This document shows, in pieces, positions 1-5,938 of a DNA stretch of 5,938 nt. The notes under the pieces are model-generated. The model saw nothing but the letters and a program-made list of their open reading frames with translations, was not told the origin of the DNA and did no database searches. This DNA comes from an uncultured Opitutia bacterium (GTDB lineage Bacteria > Verrucomicrobiota > Verrucomicrobiia > Opitutales > UBA953). Position numbers and translations under genes: made by a program. Where the stretch lies: contig CAIYAN010000010.1 of NCBI GenBank assembly GCA_903924185.1, positions 1 to 5,938 of the forward strand, written 5' to 3'. Each line of letters begins with the position of its first letter. Position 1 is the first letter of the stretch.

Positions 1-347
1 CCGAGTCGGATGGTCTCGCAGGCCAGGGCTTCACGGTAGCAATGGATGGCCTTGGGTAAATGGCGCAGGCGGTAGTAGCAGCCCGCCAATTGCGTGAGGC
101 CATTGGCATAATCGGCGGGGTCGCGGTCTTCGTCTTGAGCGAGGGCGGCGAGGTAGTCCTCGTAGCCCTTGGCCGCTGCGGTGAAATTTCCTAAGCTGCT
201 GGCGGTACGGGCGCTGGCCGCAAATTGCGCGGCCGCACGGACTTTTGCCGACACCGGTTTGACTACAGCGACCGGAACCTCTGGCACGACCGTACAGGCG
301 ACGCCGAAGGACGCCGCCAGCAGCGCAAGCAGCCGACACGTGCCCAT
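1..347 (-). CDS. Exported TPR-repeat protein, N-terminal part (runs off the left edge)
   Basis: The reading frame is open from an ATG at 347 to the window edge, giving 115 visible residues with the C terminus missing. Residues 1-18 look like an export signal: Arg5, then a hydrophobic stretch LLALLAASFGVA ending at Cys18. The sequence before Cys18 (G-V-A) is a poor lipobox because Gly stands at -3 where Leu is usual, so lipoprotein status is possible but not firm. After a Pro/Val-rich linker (about residues 19-34), the rest is helical. It contains at least two TPR-like units: about 50-70 (LGNFTAAAKGYEDYL) and about 84-110 (LAGCYYRLRHLPKAIHCYREAL), with the expected small and aromatic positions. 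TPRs bind protein partners, and no enzymatic motif is seen. The gene starts 3 bases after the stop of the upstream cytochrome gene, so it is probably co-transcribed and perhaps translationally coupled. There is no Shine-Dalgarno sequence. Its partner is unknown; an envelope assembly or scaffold role for the cytochrome is only an inference from position. Confidence 0.72.
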   Translation of the reverse strand, partial: MGTCRLLALLAASFGVACTVVPEVPVAVVKPVSAKVRAAAQFAASARTASSLGNFTAAAKGYEDYLAALAQDEDRDPADYANGLTQLAGCYYRLRHLPKAIHCYREALACETIRL

Positions 348-350
348 GCG

Positions 351-3300
351 TTAGTCGCCGAGGAAGGTGACGTCATCCCACTGGGCCTTGAAGTAAGGTG
401 AGGTGAGGTCTGGTTCGACGACGAGGGAATGGTTACCGGCGGCGACAATCACCGTGGATTTACCGTCCTTGAGTTCGAGTGGCTTGCCGTCAATCCAAGC
501 AGCCTTCACGCCGGTCAGCAGGAGTGGTTTAGTCGTCGCCGCCGAGGCGGTGAAACGGGCTTCCGCGTAGAGGCGGCCCGGATTGAACTCCTTGAGGAGT
601 TGCCCGTTGATCAGCGAATAGATGGTCGCGGGTGCGCCCGACTTAGCCAATGCGCCGGGGGGTTGGTCTTGGAACGTCCACGCTCGGGCGACGTTGTTCT
701 TGCTGGTGTCGAAGGGCCCTGGCTTACCGATTTCGCCGAGGAAGGCGTAGAGGCTGCGCTTAGGCACGAACTCGAGGCCATCTACCAGTCCAGCGGGCAT
801 GAGGCTTCCGATGTTCTCGCGTTTGACGAGGTTGGCCTTGCTGACGGGTAGTTCCACACCCGGGCCCGGACGAATGATAATGTCGCTCGTGGTTTCACGG
901 GCCGGGATACCAGTGAGAACGCTGCCGTCTTTCATCGTGAAGGCAAAGCCATGGTAACCTTCCTTAATCTTCGAGGCAGGGTTGATGACGCTCTCGACGA
1001 TGTAGTCAATGGGCGCGCTGGCACCGATGCTGGATAGGTCGGGTCCAAGCTTACCGCCCGCACCACCAATGGCGTGACAGAGTGCGCAGCCACTCTTGCG
1101 GTAAACGATTTCGCCTTCGACGGGATCAGCGCCGCGCTTGAGTGCGGTCACCATACTGTTCACTTCGGCGTTGTAGTCGCGCTCGCCCGCCTTGCCGCCA
1201 GTGAGCGGGGTGAGGACGTCGACCAGGGCCTTGCCCGTCCGGCCCGAGCCCTTGGCGGCTTGGAGGGCGGAGGCGTAGGTTTCCGGCGTGAGGCCCTTGG
1301 GGAAGTCCTTGGCTAGACGGGCGGCGAAGGCAGCGTTGGTGAAGAGTTCCTGCCAGGTGCTGACCGCCTCGTTCTTCTTGAGTTGCGCGAAGATTGCGGG
1401 GAGCACCTTAAGGGCTTCGGCCGGGGCGTGCACGGAGAGCCCGATAAGGGCACCGCGTCGGACGGAGAGTGGCTGGGCTTCGGCAGCGAGTGACTTCAAT
1501 GCGTTGACGGAGGCCTGTTGTCCGATGTCACGGAGGGCCTTGAAAGCGAAGTCGCGAGCGGCTGGGTCTTTTTCTTGTCCGGCGAGTTTGGCAATTTCAG
1601 GAACGGACGATGCCAGCTTCCAAGATCCGCTCAGGCGAACCGCGGCTAGACGAAGGTCACGGTTGTCGGATTGGAATAAGGCGCCGAGGGCGGCGAGGTC
1701 GCCCGTGGGGCGAACGTTACGCGTGAGGGCAGCATCGACGAGCGCACCGGCAGCTCGGACGCGGGCAGCGGGTTGTAGCGCATTCTCTTTGGTGAGTAGT
1801 CCGAAGAGTTGCGTGAGTTCGGCTTCACCGCCGGCCTTGCCGATGAGTTCAATCCAAGGACCCGAGCCCGCAGCATCGATGGTGCGTCCCTTGAAAAGGG
1901 CTTGGATGTGCGGGCCGCTCACCACGGGGTCAGCGGTCTTGACGAGTCGGTCCAGCTTAGCTTCACGGCCGTTCAGGAGGTCGGGCTGGGCTACGATGGC
2001 TTTAAACCAGGTCTGGGCGACTTCGTTGCCACTCGTCCACGCGGCGAAATCCAAGAAGTTGTCTTCCGGGTTGTTGGGGAGGTTATCGAGGATGGCATCC
2101 GCCGAAGCGAACGTTCCGACCCGAGCCAAGGCGCGATAGGCTTCGAGCTGCACGCGGGGGTTGGCGTGTTTCAGAGTGGCAGCAATCGTAGGAACGTCGT
2201 TCGGCTGCACCAAGCGGTTGGCCTTGCCGAGCTCGCGGAGGGCGACCTGCACGGTGACGGCATCGGTGCTTTTCAGCATGGCCAAGAGTTCGGCCGGGCT
2301 GTCAGTACGACCGCTGAGTAACCAAGCGGCGTGGCGTCGGCTGACCTCATCCTTAGCCCAACCGCTGACGGCTTTTTGGAGCGACGCTTGGTCGAGGAGC
2401 AGGAGTTCGCGGCGGGCCTGTTCGAATTCCCAGCGATTCGCTGAGGTGAGTTTAGCGAGTAAGGCCGCCGGCTTTTGACCAGCAAGGGGTTCCCAGGCAA
2501 TCGGTTTGCTGGCCGTCGGTGCGATGCGCCAGATGCGCCCGTGCTGCTTGTCGCGGCGCGGATCGCGGAAGTCGACTTCCCCGTGGTTGATGATCGGATT
2601 GGTCCAGTCGGCGATGTAGATGCCGCCATCGGGGCCCATCGCGACGCCAATAGGACGGAACGAAGCGTCACTGGTCCGCACGAGGTCGGGTTGGGCCTTG
2701 GTGATGTAGCCTGACTTCGCCTTGTCGTCGGCGGTGAAGTCGTTGAAGGCAAAGCGTACGATGCGGTGCGCACGGAAGTCGTTCGTGATGGCATTGCCTT
2801 GCCACTCGGGGCCGAAGAGGGGGCTCTGGACGATTTCGAGGCCGCAGAACTTGGGGTAGGAGCCGGGGCTGATACTGCTGACCGTCCGGCGGGCGCCTTC
2901 GGTGGCATTGAGCACTGCGCCGGGGAAGCCCCAGCTGATGCCGTTACCGTCCGCACCGGAGGTGAGGAAGGTCTGGCCGGCCAAGTCTTCCTGTTGTCCC
3001 CAGGCATTGACGAGGCCCTTCGAGTGCACCTCGAGGCGTTCGCTTTCCGGGTCGTAGGCGAAGGCCGCACCGGAGTTCGCGCGGATCAAGCCCCATGGGG
3101 TTTCGATATGGGAGTGGATGTAAATCGTTTGGTGGAAGTAGAGGCGACCATCGACGCCCCAATGGAGAGCATGGATGATGTGGTGGGTGTCCTCGGTGCC
3201 AAAGCCGCTGAAGATAATGCGACGATCACTCAGTAAGCCATCGTCGCCAGGCTTGGTCAGGTGTAGTAGTTCGGTGCTGGCACCCACGAAGCAGCCCCCG

Positions 3301-4664
3301 CGGTTATCGGGAGCCACGCCCGCTGGGATGAGCAGTTTGTCGGCGATGATCCGCGAGGATTCCGCCACGCCGTCCTTGTTCTTGTCTTCGAGGAGGATGA
3401 TCTTGTCGTTGCCAGTCGAGGGGCCGAACTTCGAGGCATTGTTTTCCATCTGCGCGCCGAGGTCATCAGGATTCACCTGCGGGTACGTGTTCGATGTCGC
3501 GACCCAGAGGCGGCCGAGGGTGTCCCAGTTCATGTGGACCGGCTTTTCGAGTAACGGGTTCTCGGCGAAGAGCGTGATCTCTAGGCCAGGCTCGAGTTTG
3601 AAGTCTGGACGAGGCAGCGGAGGGAGCTGCTTGAGTTGGGTTTCGGACTTTGGTTCAGGCGGTAGGGTGCTGGGCTTGCCGGCGGAGATGCCGATGGCGT
3701 TGGCTTCGGCTTTATCGACGAGGGGGTCGAACTTCGGAATCTCAACGGCGTTACGGCCTTGTTCGCCCCGACGGAAGCCAAAGATGTAAGTGTAGTTAGC
3801 GGGGCGACTGCGGTGGAAAAAGAGCGCGTTCTTGCGGAGAATGGCCTCGCGGAGCGAAGCCTGGGCGGCGTCTTCCTTGTCCCACTGGCTGGCATCGGCC
3901 TTCCAGCCTAGTTGTTGGGCGAAGCTCGTGGCTAAGGCCCGGTAGCCGCGGGCGTTTAGGTGCACGCCGTTATCAGTTCCTTGCGTGAGCTTGATGCCCG
4001 CGGTTTGCTGCCATTCACCGGCGACGAAGGGTGCGTTCTTCTCTGCCGCGAGTTCACGGAGAACCTTTTCATACTCCGCGAGGATGGCGTTGTGTTCGGC
4101 GGGATTGGGCAGGCCCGGGCGGGAAGTACGGAGGTCTTCATGCTTGATCGGACCGACGAAGACGAAACGCACCTTACCGTCAGGGCTGGCCGCGGTGATG
4201 AGATCCATCAGCTGGAGTATTTCGCGACGGAACTTGCCAGGGCTATGGTCGAGGCCATAGCGGGCGGGATCGGGGTTCAGGACGGGGTCGTTCTTGCGAT
4301 AGGTGAGTTCATCCAAACTTGCGGCCATACCATAGCCGAGGATGGCGACGGTCGGTTTCACGACTGCCAGCTGCATCTTAAGACTGTCGACGCCCTTGGC
4401 GACGGGATCGAAACTCGCACGCGAAGCGCCGAGTGGGCTGTCGCCGCTGTAGCCGAGATTACGGACGGCGAAGTTACGCCCGGGGAATTCGCGGCGCATC
4501 TTCGTCTCGAGGTAACCGAAGTTATTTTCGCGCTCGATGAGCACGTCGCCGATGAGCAACACGCGGTCACCGTCTTGGAGGGTGAACTTGGCCTCGGCGA
4601 AGGCGGTGAGGGCGCTGGTCAAGAGGCAGGACAGCGTGAGGAACGAGCGCAGGGAAGGACGCAT
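351..4664 (-). CDS. Exported PVC-type multidomain cytochrome: SGNH-like domain, beta-propeller, HEAT repeats, c-type heme domain
   Basis: This 1437-residue protein has a signal peptide at residues 1-25 (SFLTLSCLLTSALTAFAEA, likely cut after AFA or AEA) and no other membrane segment, so it should act in the periplasm or on the surface. Residues about 29-250 resemble SGNH/GDSL hydrolases (NLGYSGD at 69-75, DNGVHLN at 231-237), but the nucleophile block reads GDV at 39-41. Residues about 354-715 match the PVC beta-propeller 'membrane-bound dehydrogenase' family, with an acidic DKNKDG loop at 427-432, a His cluster at 494-501 and GPDGGIYIADW at 677-687. Residues about 735-1155 are HEAT-like helices. 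Residues about 1165-1312 form the PVC heme domain, with CALCH at 1193-1197 and a likely axial Met1289 in SLMP. The last 120 residues are unrecognised. Electron transfer is a safe inference; the substrate is unknown. The ATG is the first usable start after an in-frame TAG at 4716-4718. Confidence 0.93.
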   Translation of the reverse strand: MRPSLRSFLTLSCLLTSALTAFAEAKFTLQDGDRVLLIGDVLIERENNFGYLETKMRREFPGRNFAVRNLGYSGDSPLGASRASFDPVAKGVDSLKMQLAVVKPTVAILGYGMAASLDELTYRKNDPVLNPDPARYGLDHSPGKFRREILQLMDLITAASPDGKVRFVFVGPIKHEDLRTSRPGLPNPAEHNAILAEYEKVLRELAAEKNAPFVAGEWQQTAGIKLTQGTDNGVHLNARGYRALATSFAQQLGWKADASQWDKEDAAQASLREAILRKNALFFHRSRPANYTYIFGFRRGEQGRNAVEIPKFDPLVDKAEANAIGISAGKPSTLPPEPKSETQLKQLPPLPRPDFKLEPGLEITLFAENPLLEKPVHMNWDTLGRLWVATSNTYPQVNPDDLGAQMENNASKFGPSTGNDKIILLEDKNKDGVAESSRIIADKLLIPAGVAPDNRGGCFVGASTELLHLTKPGDDGLLSDRRIIFSGFGTEDTHHIIHALHWGVDGRLYFHQTIYIHSHIETPWGLIRANSGAAFAYDPESERLEVHSKGLVNAWGQQEDLAGQTFLTSGADGNGISWGFPGAVLNATEGARRTVSSISPGSYPKFCGLEIVQSPLFGPEWQGNAITNDFRAHRIVRFAFNDFTADDKAKSGYITKAQPDLVRTSDASFRPIGVAMGPDGGIYIADWTNPIINHGEVDFRDPRRDKQHGRIWRIAPTASKPIAWEPLAGQKPAALLAKLTSANRWEFEQARRELLLLDQASLQKAVSGWAKDEVSRRHAAWLLSGRTDSPAELLAMLKSTDAVTVQVALRELGKANRLVQPNDVPTIAATLKHANPRVQLEAYRALARVGTFASADAILDNLPNNPEDNFLDFAAWTSGNEVAQTWFKAIVAQPDLLNGREAKLDRLVKTADPVVSGPHIQALFKGRTIDAAGSGPWIELIGKAGGEAELTQLFGLLTKENALQPAARVRAAGALVDAALTRNVRPTGDLAALGALFQSDNRDLRLAAVRLSGSWKLASSVPEIAKLAGQEKDPAARDFAFKALRDIGQQASVNALKSLAAEAQPLSVRRGALIGLSVHAPAEALKVLPAIFAQLKKNEAVSTWQELFTNAAFAARLAKDFPKGLTPETYASALQAAKGSGRTGKALVDVLTPLTGGKAGERDYNAEVNSMVTALKRGADPVEGEIVYRKSGCALCHAIGGAGGKLGPDLSSIGASAPIDYIVESVINPASKIKEGYHGFAFTMKDGSVLTGIPARETTSDIIIRPGPGVELPVSKANLVKRENIGSLMPAGLVDGLEFVPKRSLYAFLGEIGKPGPFDTSKNNVARAWTFQDQPPGALAKSGAPATIYSLINGQLLKEFNPGRLYAEARFTASAATTKPLLLTGVKAAWIDGKPLELKDGKSTVIVAAGNHSLVVEPDLTSPYFKAQWDDVTFLGD
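729..1172 (-). other. PVC-type c-type cytochrome (heme-binding) domain
   Basis: This region encodes about residues 1165-1312 of the large cytochrome. CALCH (bases 1074-1088 on the minus strand) supplies the two heme-attaching cysteines and the proximal His. It is followed by a GGKLGPDLSSIG stretch typical of class I cytochromes. After an inserted beta-rich segment (HGFAFTMKDGSVLTG), the SLMPAGLVDGL motif gives the probable distal Met1289. The spacing of nearly 100 residues from CxxCH to Met, with the inserted beta segment, is the hallmark of the Planctomycete/Verrucomicrobia heme-binding family. Confidence 0.9.
2520..3605 (-). other. PVC-type beta-propeller (putative membrane-bound dehydrogenase region)
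   Basis: This region encodes about residues 354-715 of the large cytochrome. It starts with a typical family opening (FKLEPGLEITLFAENP) and shows repeated blade-like motifs: GRLWVATSNTYP at 384-395, DGRLYFHQTIY at 505-515, and GPDGGIYIADWTNP at 677-690. The family is annotated as a soluble-glucose-dehydrogenase or PQQ-like propeller by resemblance. I see no clear PQQ-binding signature, so dehydrogenase activity is unproven. The acidic loop at 427-435 (DxNxDG followed by Glu) could bind calcium. Confidence 0.8.
3915..4580 (-). other. SGNH/GDSL-hydrolase-like domain with altered catalytic residues
   Basis: This region encodes about residues 29-250 of the large cytochrome. The fold is suggested by the order of weak SGNH blocks: VLLIGDVLIER (block I), NLGYSGD (block II), LGYGMAAS (block III) and DNGVHLN (block V). 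In an active enzyme, block I carries a catalytic Ser (GDS), block III an Asn, and block V a DxxH pair. Here block I has Val41, block III has no Asn at the expected place, and the residue three before His235 is Asn232, with Asp231 next to it. A carbohydrate- or partner-binding role is therefore more likely than ester hydrolysis, though that is inference. Confidence 0.65.
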
Positions 4665-4710
4665 AAGAATGGTGGGGTAGGGACGGGTATAGGACTTAAC
4701 CCGCCGGACA

Positions 4711-4766
4711 TAAGACTAAAATGCCCCTCGGGGGTTCCAATTATTCACCCGCCAATATCAGTCTTA
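4711..4766. repeat. Short inverted repeat in the spacer upstream of the cytochrome gene
   Basis: TAAGACT at 4711-4717 and AGTCTTA at 4760-4766 are perfect 7-base reverse complements separated by 42 bases. The heptamer ACCCGCC also occurs twice, at 4699-4705 and 4747-4753, giving partial direct repeats near each arm. Arms this short can arise by chance. A regulator-binding role is possible because they lie in the only non-coding space before the cytochrome gene. Confidence 0.3.
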
Positions 4767-4767
4767 A
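4740..4767 (-). promoter_or_regulatory. Possible sigma70-like promoter for the cytochrome operon
   Basis: Read on the minus strand, TTAAGA (complement of 4762-4767) and AATAAT (complement of 4740-4745) are separated by 16 bases. They match four and five of six positions of the TTGACA/TATAAT consensus. This would place transcription start near 4733 and leave a leader of about 70 bases before the ATG at 4664. The spacer is relatively AT-rich against GC-rich surroundings, which supports a promoter somewhere here, but the exact boxes are a guess. Confidence 0.25.
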
Positions 4768-4773
4768 AACCAG

Positions 4774-5586
4774 CTAGTCGACGAACTCGGGCCACTTCGC
4801 ACGGAAAGCAAGCTGGGCATCCTTATCGGGCACTTCCGGGCGGGTGGGGTCGGTCAGGAACTTTAGGGGGAAGGATGGCTTCAGGTGCAGCACCGTGATG
4901 ACCGGACCCTCGACCTTAAAGACGGCAAACCAAGCCCCGCAGCCAATATCGAAGAGGTCGCCGTGGCGGCTGCGGATGCGGCGCGTGCGGTGCGGGGTCG
5001 GGTCGCGGGTTAAAATCTCGAGCATCCGCTCCGTGAAGTCGATTGACCACGTTGCGCGTAACCAGTGCAGGTGCTCGGTGGCGGCTGGTGTAAAGGACAC
5101 GGTGAAGCCCGGCGGGGCGCTTAGGGCTGCATCCACTTCGTCAATCCAGCCGGCTCGGGAGTCGGGAAAGGAATCGTAGGCCGGAATGTACGGCTTGATA
5201 TCAAAGACGGGGGTGCCGTCCACGAGGTCGCAGGGGCCCAGAAGTAAGAGGTTCTTTTTAATGCCTAGAAGCTGGACCGGCGTGATGCCGAGCGCATTGG
5301 GACGATGCGGGGAACGGGTGGCGAAGACGCCGCGCCGTTTGGCCGGGCCCCGTGGCGGGAGTACCTCGGGGCGCCAGTCCTTATTGCGATGGAACCACCA
5401 GAGCAGCCAGATGCGGTCGAAGCCGTCGAGGTCCTTCAGAGCCTTGACGTATTTATCTCCAGGAATGAGCTCGAGGACGTTCGTCTCTGGAAGCTGTTCG
5501 TTCGGCTGGTGGCGGGCGTTGAACTTCAGCGTCTTCCCGCAGCGGATATGGCCGATGGGGGTGAGGGCGAGTTCTTCGGACGACAT
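4774..5586 (-). CDS. trmO: tRNA (t6A37) N6-methyltransferase TrmO (TsaA/YaeB family)
   Basis: TrmO uses S-adenosylmethionine to methylate N6-threonylcarbamoyladenosine at position 37 of tRNA-Thr, giving m6t6A and tuning decoding of ACY codons. The 270-residue protein shows the family motifs in order: IGHIR at 11-15, HQP at 26-28, FDRIWLLWWFHR at 56-67, RGVFATRSPHRPN at 85-97, DLVDGTPVFDIKPY at 120-133, and the C-terminal LEILTRDPTPHR at 189-200. It is about 35 residues longer than the E. coli protein as I remember it (235), partly because of a C-terminal tail (about 240-270). The E. coli PRQP motif reads ARHQP here. The ATG at 5586 is the first start after an in-frame TAG at 5683-5685, apart from CTG codons. 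There is no Shine-Dalgarno sequence. It is divergent from trhO and lies 109 bases upstream of the cytochrome gene on the same strand, so weak read-through into that gene is possible. Confidence 0.93.
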   Translation of the reverse strand: MSSEELALTPIGHIRCGKTLKFNARHQPNEQLPETNVLELIPGDKYVKALKDLDGFDRIWLLWWFHRNKDWRPEVLPPRGPAKRRGVFATRSPHRPNALGITPVQLLGIKKNLLLLGPCDLVDGTPVFDIKPYIPAYDSFPDSRAGWIDEVDAALSAPPGFTVSFTPAATEHLHWLRATWSIDFTERMLEILTRDPTPHRTRRIRSRHGDLFDIGCGAWFAVFKVEGPVITVLHLKPSFPLKFLTDPTRPEVPDKDAQLAFRAKWPEFVD

Positions 5587-5705
5587 GACGGGGCGGTGCA
5601 GGACCGATGGGATAGGGGTAAAGACGGGCAGGGGAAAGGCAAGAACAGGGCGAGCGCTGTTTTCGCCTTTGCGTCCGTGGCGCTAGGTTCTTTTGATGTC
5701 GGGGT
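5587..5705. promoter_or_regulatory. Divergent intergenic region between trmO and trhO
   Basis: These 119 bases separate two outward-facing genes and must hold both promoters, but I found no convincing -35/-10 pair on either strand. The trmO side of the plus strand is purine-rich (runs of G and A at about 5610-5650), so the trmO leader is pyrimidine-rich. The region includes a possible hairpin at 5647-5669. Confidence 0.5.
5647..5669. other. Possible 7-bp hairpin in the divergent leader region
   Basis: AGGGCGA at 5647-5653 can pair with TCGCCTT at 5663-5669 around a 9-base loop. The pairing includes one G-T (G-U in RNA) wobble on this strand. It is not followed by a T run on either strand, so it is not a standard terminator. 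It could be an operator or leader structure, or chance. Confidence 0.25.
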
Positions 5706-5938
5706 ATGTCCACGGAGGTCATTAATCTATCCTGCTATAAGTTCGCCGCCCTCGATCACCTCGAGGAGCGCAAGGAAGGGCTCTTGGCCCTTTGCCTCGA
5801 GCAGGGGCTTAAGGGTACGGTCCTGCTGGCCGCTGAAGGGATTAATTTCTTCCTCGCTGGCACTCCGGCTCAGTTGACGGTGGTCGTGGATTTCATCCGC
5901 ACCTTCCCGGGTTTAGCGGACATCAAGCCGAAGGAGAG
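5706..5938 (+). CDS. trhO: tRNA U34 hydroxylase TrhO (YceA, rhodanese family), N-terminal part (runs off the right edge)
   Basis: The frame is open from the ATG at 5706 to the window end, giving 77 complete codons. The N terminus matches the TrhO/YceA (UPF0176) family: an opening strand with CYKF at residues 10-13, then LEERKEGLLALCLEQGLKG leading to the family hallmark TVLLAAEGINFFLAG (about 38-52), and a helix ending at FIRTFP. In E. coli TrhO carries out oxygen-dependent hydroxylation of U34 to ho5U, the precursor of cmo5U, in several tRNAs. The rhodanese domain with its catalytic Cys would lie beyond the window and cannot be checked. The start is fixed by an in-frame TGA at 5694-5696 with no other start codon between it and the ATG. 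There is no clear Shine-Dalgarno sequence; a GGGG run lies only one base from the ATG. Confidence 0.88.
   Translation, partial: MSTEVINLSCYKFAALDHLEERKEGLLALCLEQGLKGTVLLAAEGINFFLAGTPAQLTVVVDFIRTFPGLADIKPKE

Noticed and set aside
31..339. A 102-codon open frame on the minus strand near the left edge
   Set aside because: It is an Arg- and Pro-rich shadow of the TPR gene, which in its own frame has a signal peptide and TPR pattern.
394..408. Tandem GGTGA repeats (GGTGAGGTGAGGT)
   Set aside because: They lie inside the coding sequence of the cytochrome tail and are explained by codons for Thr, Ser and Pro; too short to count as a repeat element.
1288..2139. A 283-codon open frame on the plus strand
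   Set aside because: It is antisense to the HEAT-repeat region. Its composition is Ser/Ala/Arg-rich, typical of a shadow frame in GC-rich DNA.
2273..3070. A 265-codon open frame on the minus strand in another phase
   Set aside because: It overlaps the propeller-coding region. The protein is low-complexity, rich in Ser, Pro, Arg and Thr, with no domain.
4605..4640. Lipoprotein signal at Cys13 of the cytochrome
   Set aside because: The residues before Cys13 (T-L-S) are a poor lipobox, and the hydrophobic stretch continues past it to a good AFA/AEA cleavage site.
4723..4733. CCCC-TCG-GGGG hairpin as a terminator after trmO
   Set aside because: The stem is only 4 base pairs. Although an ATTTT follows on the minus strand, this is too weak to call a terminator.
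3960..4898. A 312-codon open frame on the plus strand
   Set aside because: It lies opposite the SGNH-like part of the cytochrome gene and crosses into trmO. Its translation has no recognisable motif, while the minus strand carries clear protein families.
1..5938. CRISPR arrays, insertion sequences, tRNA or rRNA genes, toxin-antitoxin or defence genes
   Set aside because: I scanned for regularly spaced repeats, terminal inverted repeats, transposase motifs and small paired genes and saw none. Nearly all of the window is coding.

Overview
The window reads as a piece of chromosome from a member of the Planctomycetota-Verrucomicrobiota (PVC) group, most likely a verrucomicrobium. The main evidence is the 1437-residue protein that fills most of it. 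It combines a PVC-type beta-propeller 'membrane-bound dehydrogenase' region with the distinctive PVC heme-binding domain carrying a CxxCH motif, an architecture known chiefly from Planctomycetes and Verrucomicrobia. None of the four gene starts has a recognisable Shine-Dalgarno sequence. The taxonomic call is inference from protein families; no rRNA marker is present.

Layout. Positions 1-347 (minus) hold the N-terminal part of an exported TPR protein cut by the window edge. Positions 351-4664 (minus) hold the large exported multidomain cytochrome. From N to C terminus it has a signal peptide, an SGNH/GDSL-hydrolase-like domain lacking the usual catalytic serine, a beta-propeller, HEAT-like helical repeats, a c-type heme domain and an unrecognised C-terminal beta-rich tail. 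The TPR gene starts 3 bases after its stop codon, so the two probably form an operon. Positions 4665-4773 are a short spacer with a possible promoter and an inverted repeat. Positions 4774-5586 (minus) hold trmO (tsaA), a tRNA m6t6A37 methyltransferase. Positions 5587-5705 are a divergent intergenic region. Positions 5706-5938 (plus) hold the start of trhO, a rhodanese-family tRNA U34 hydroxylase, cut by the right edge.

The genes fall into two themes. The left two look like an envelope or periplasmic redox unit, whose substrate cannot be read from the sequence. The right two are divergent genes that modify the anticodon loop of tRNA (positions 37 and 34). No mobile element, CRISPR array, RNA gene or clear new defence system is visible. 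The most unusual points are the probable pseudo-hydrolase domain fused to a cytochrome, the in-frame one-codon spacing between the cytochrome and TPR genes, and the pairing of two anticodon-loop modification genes.
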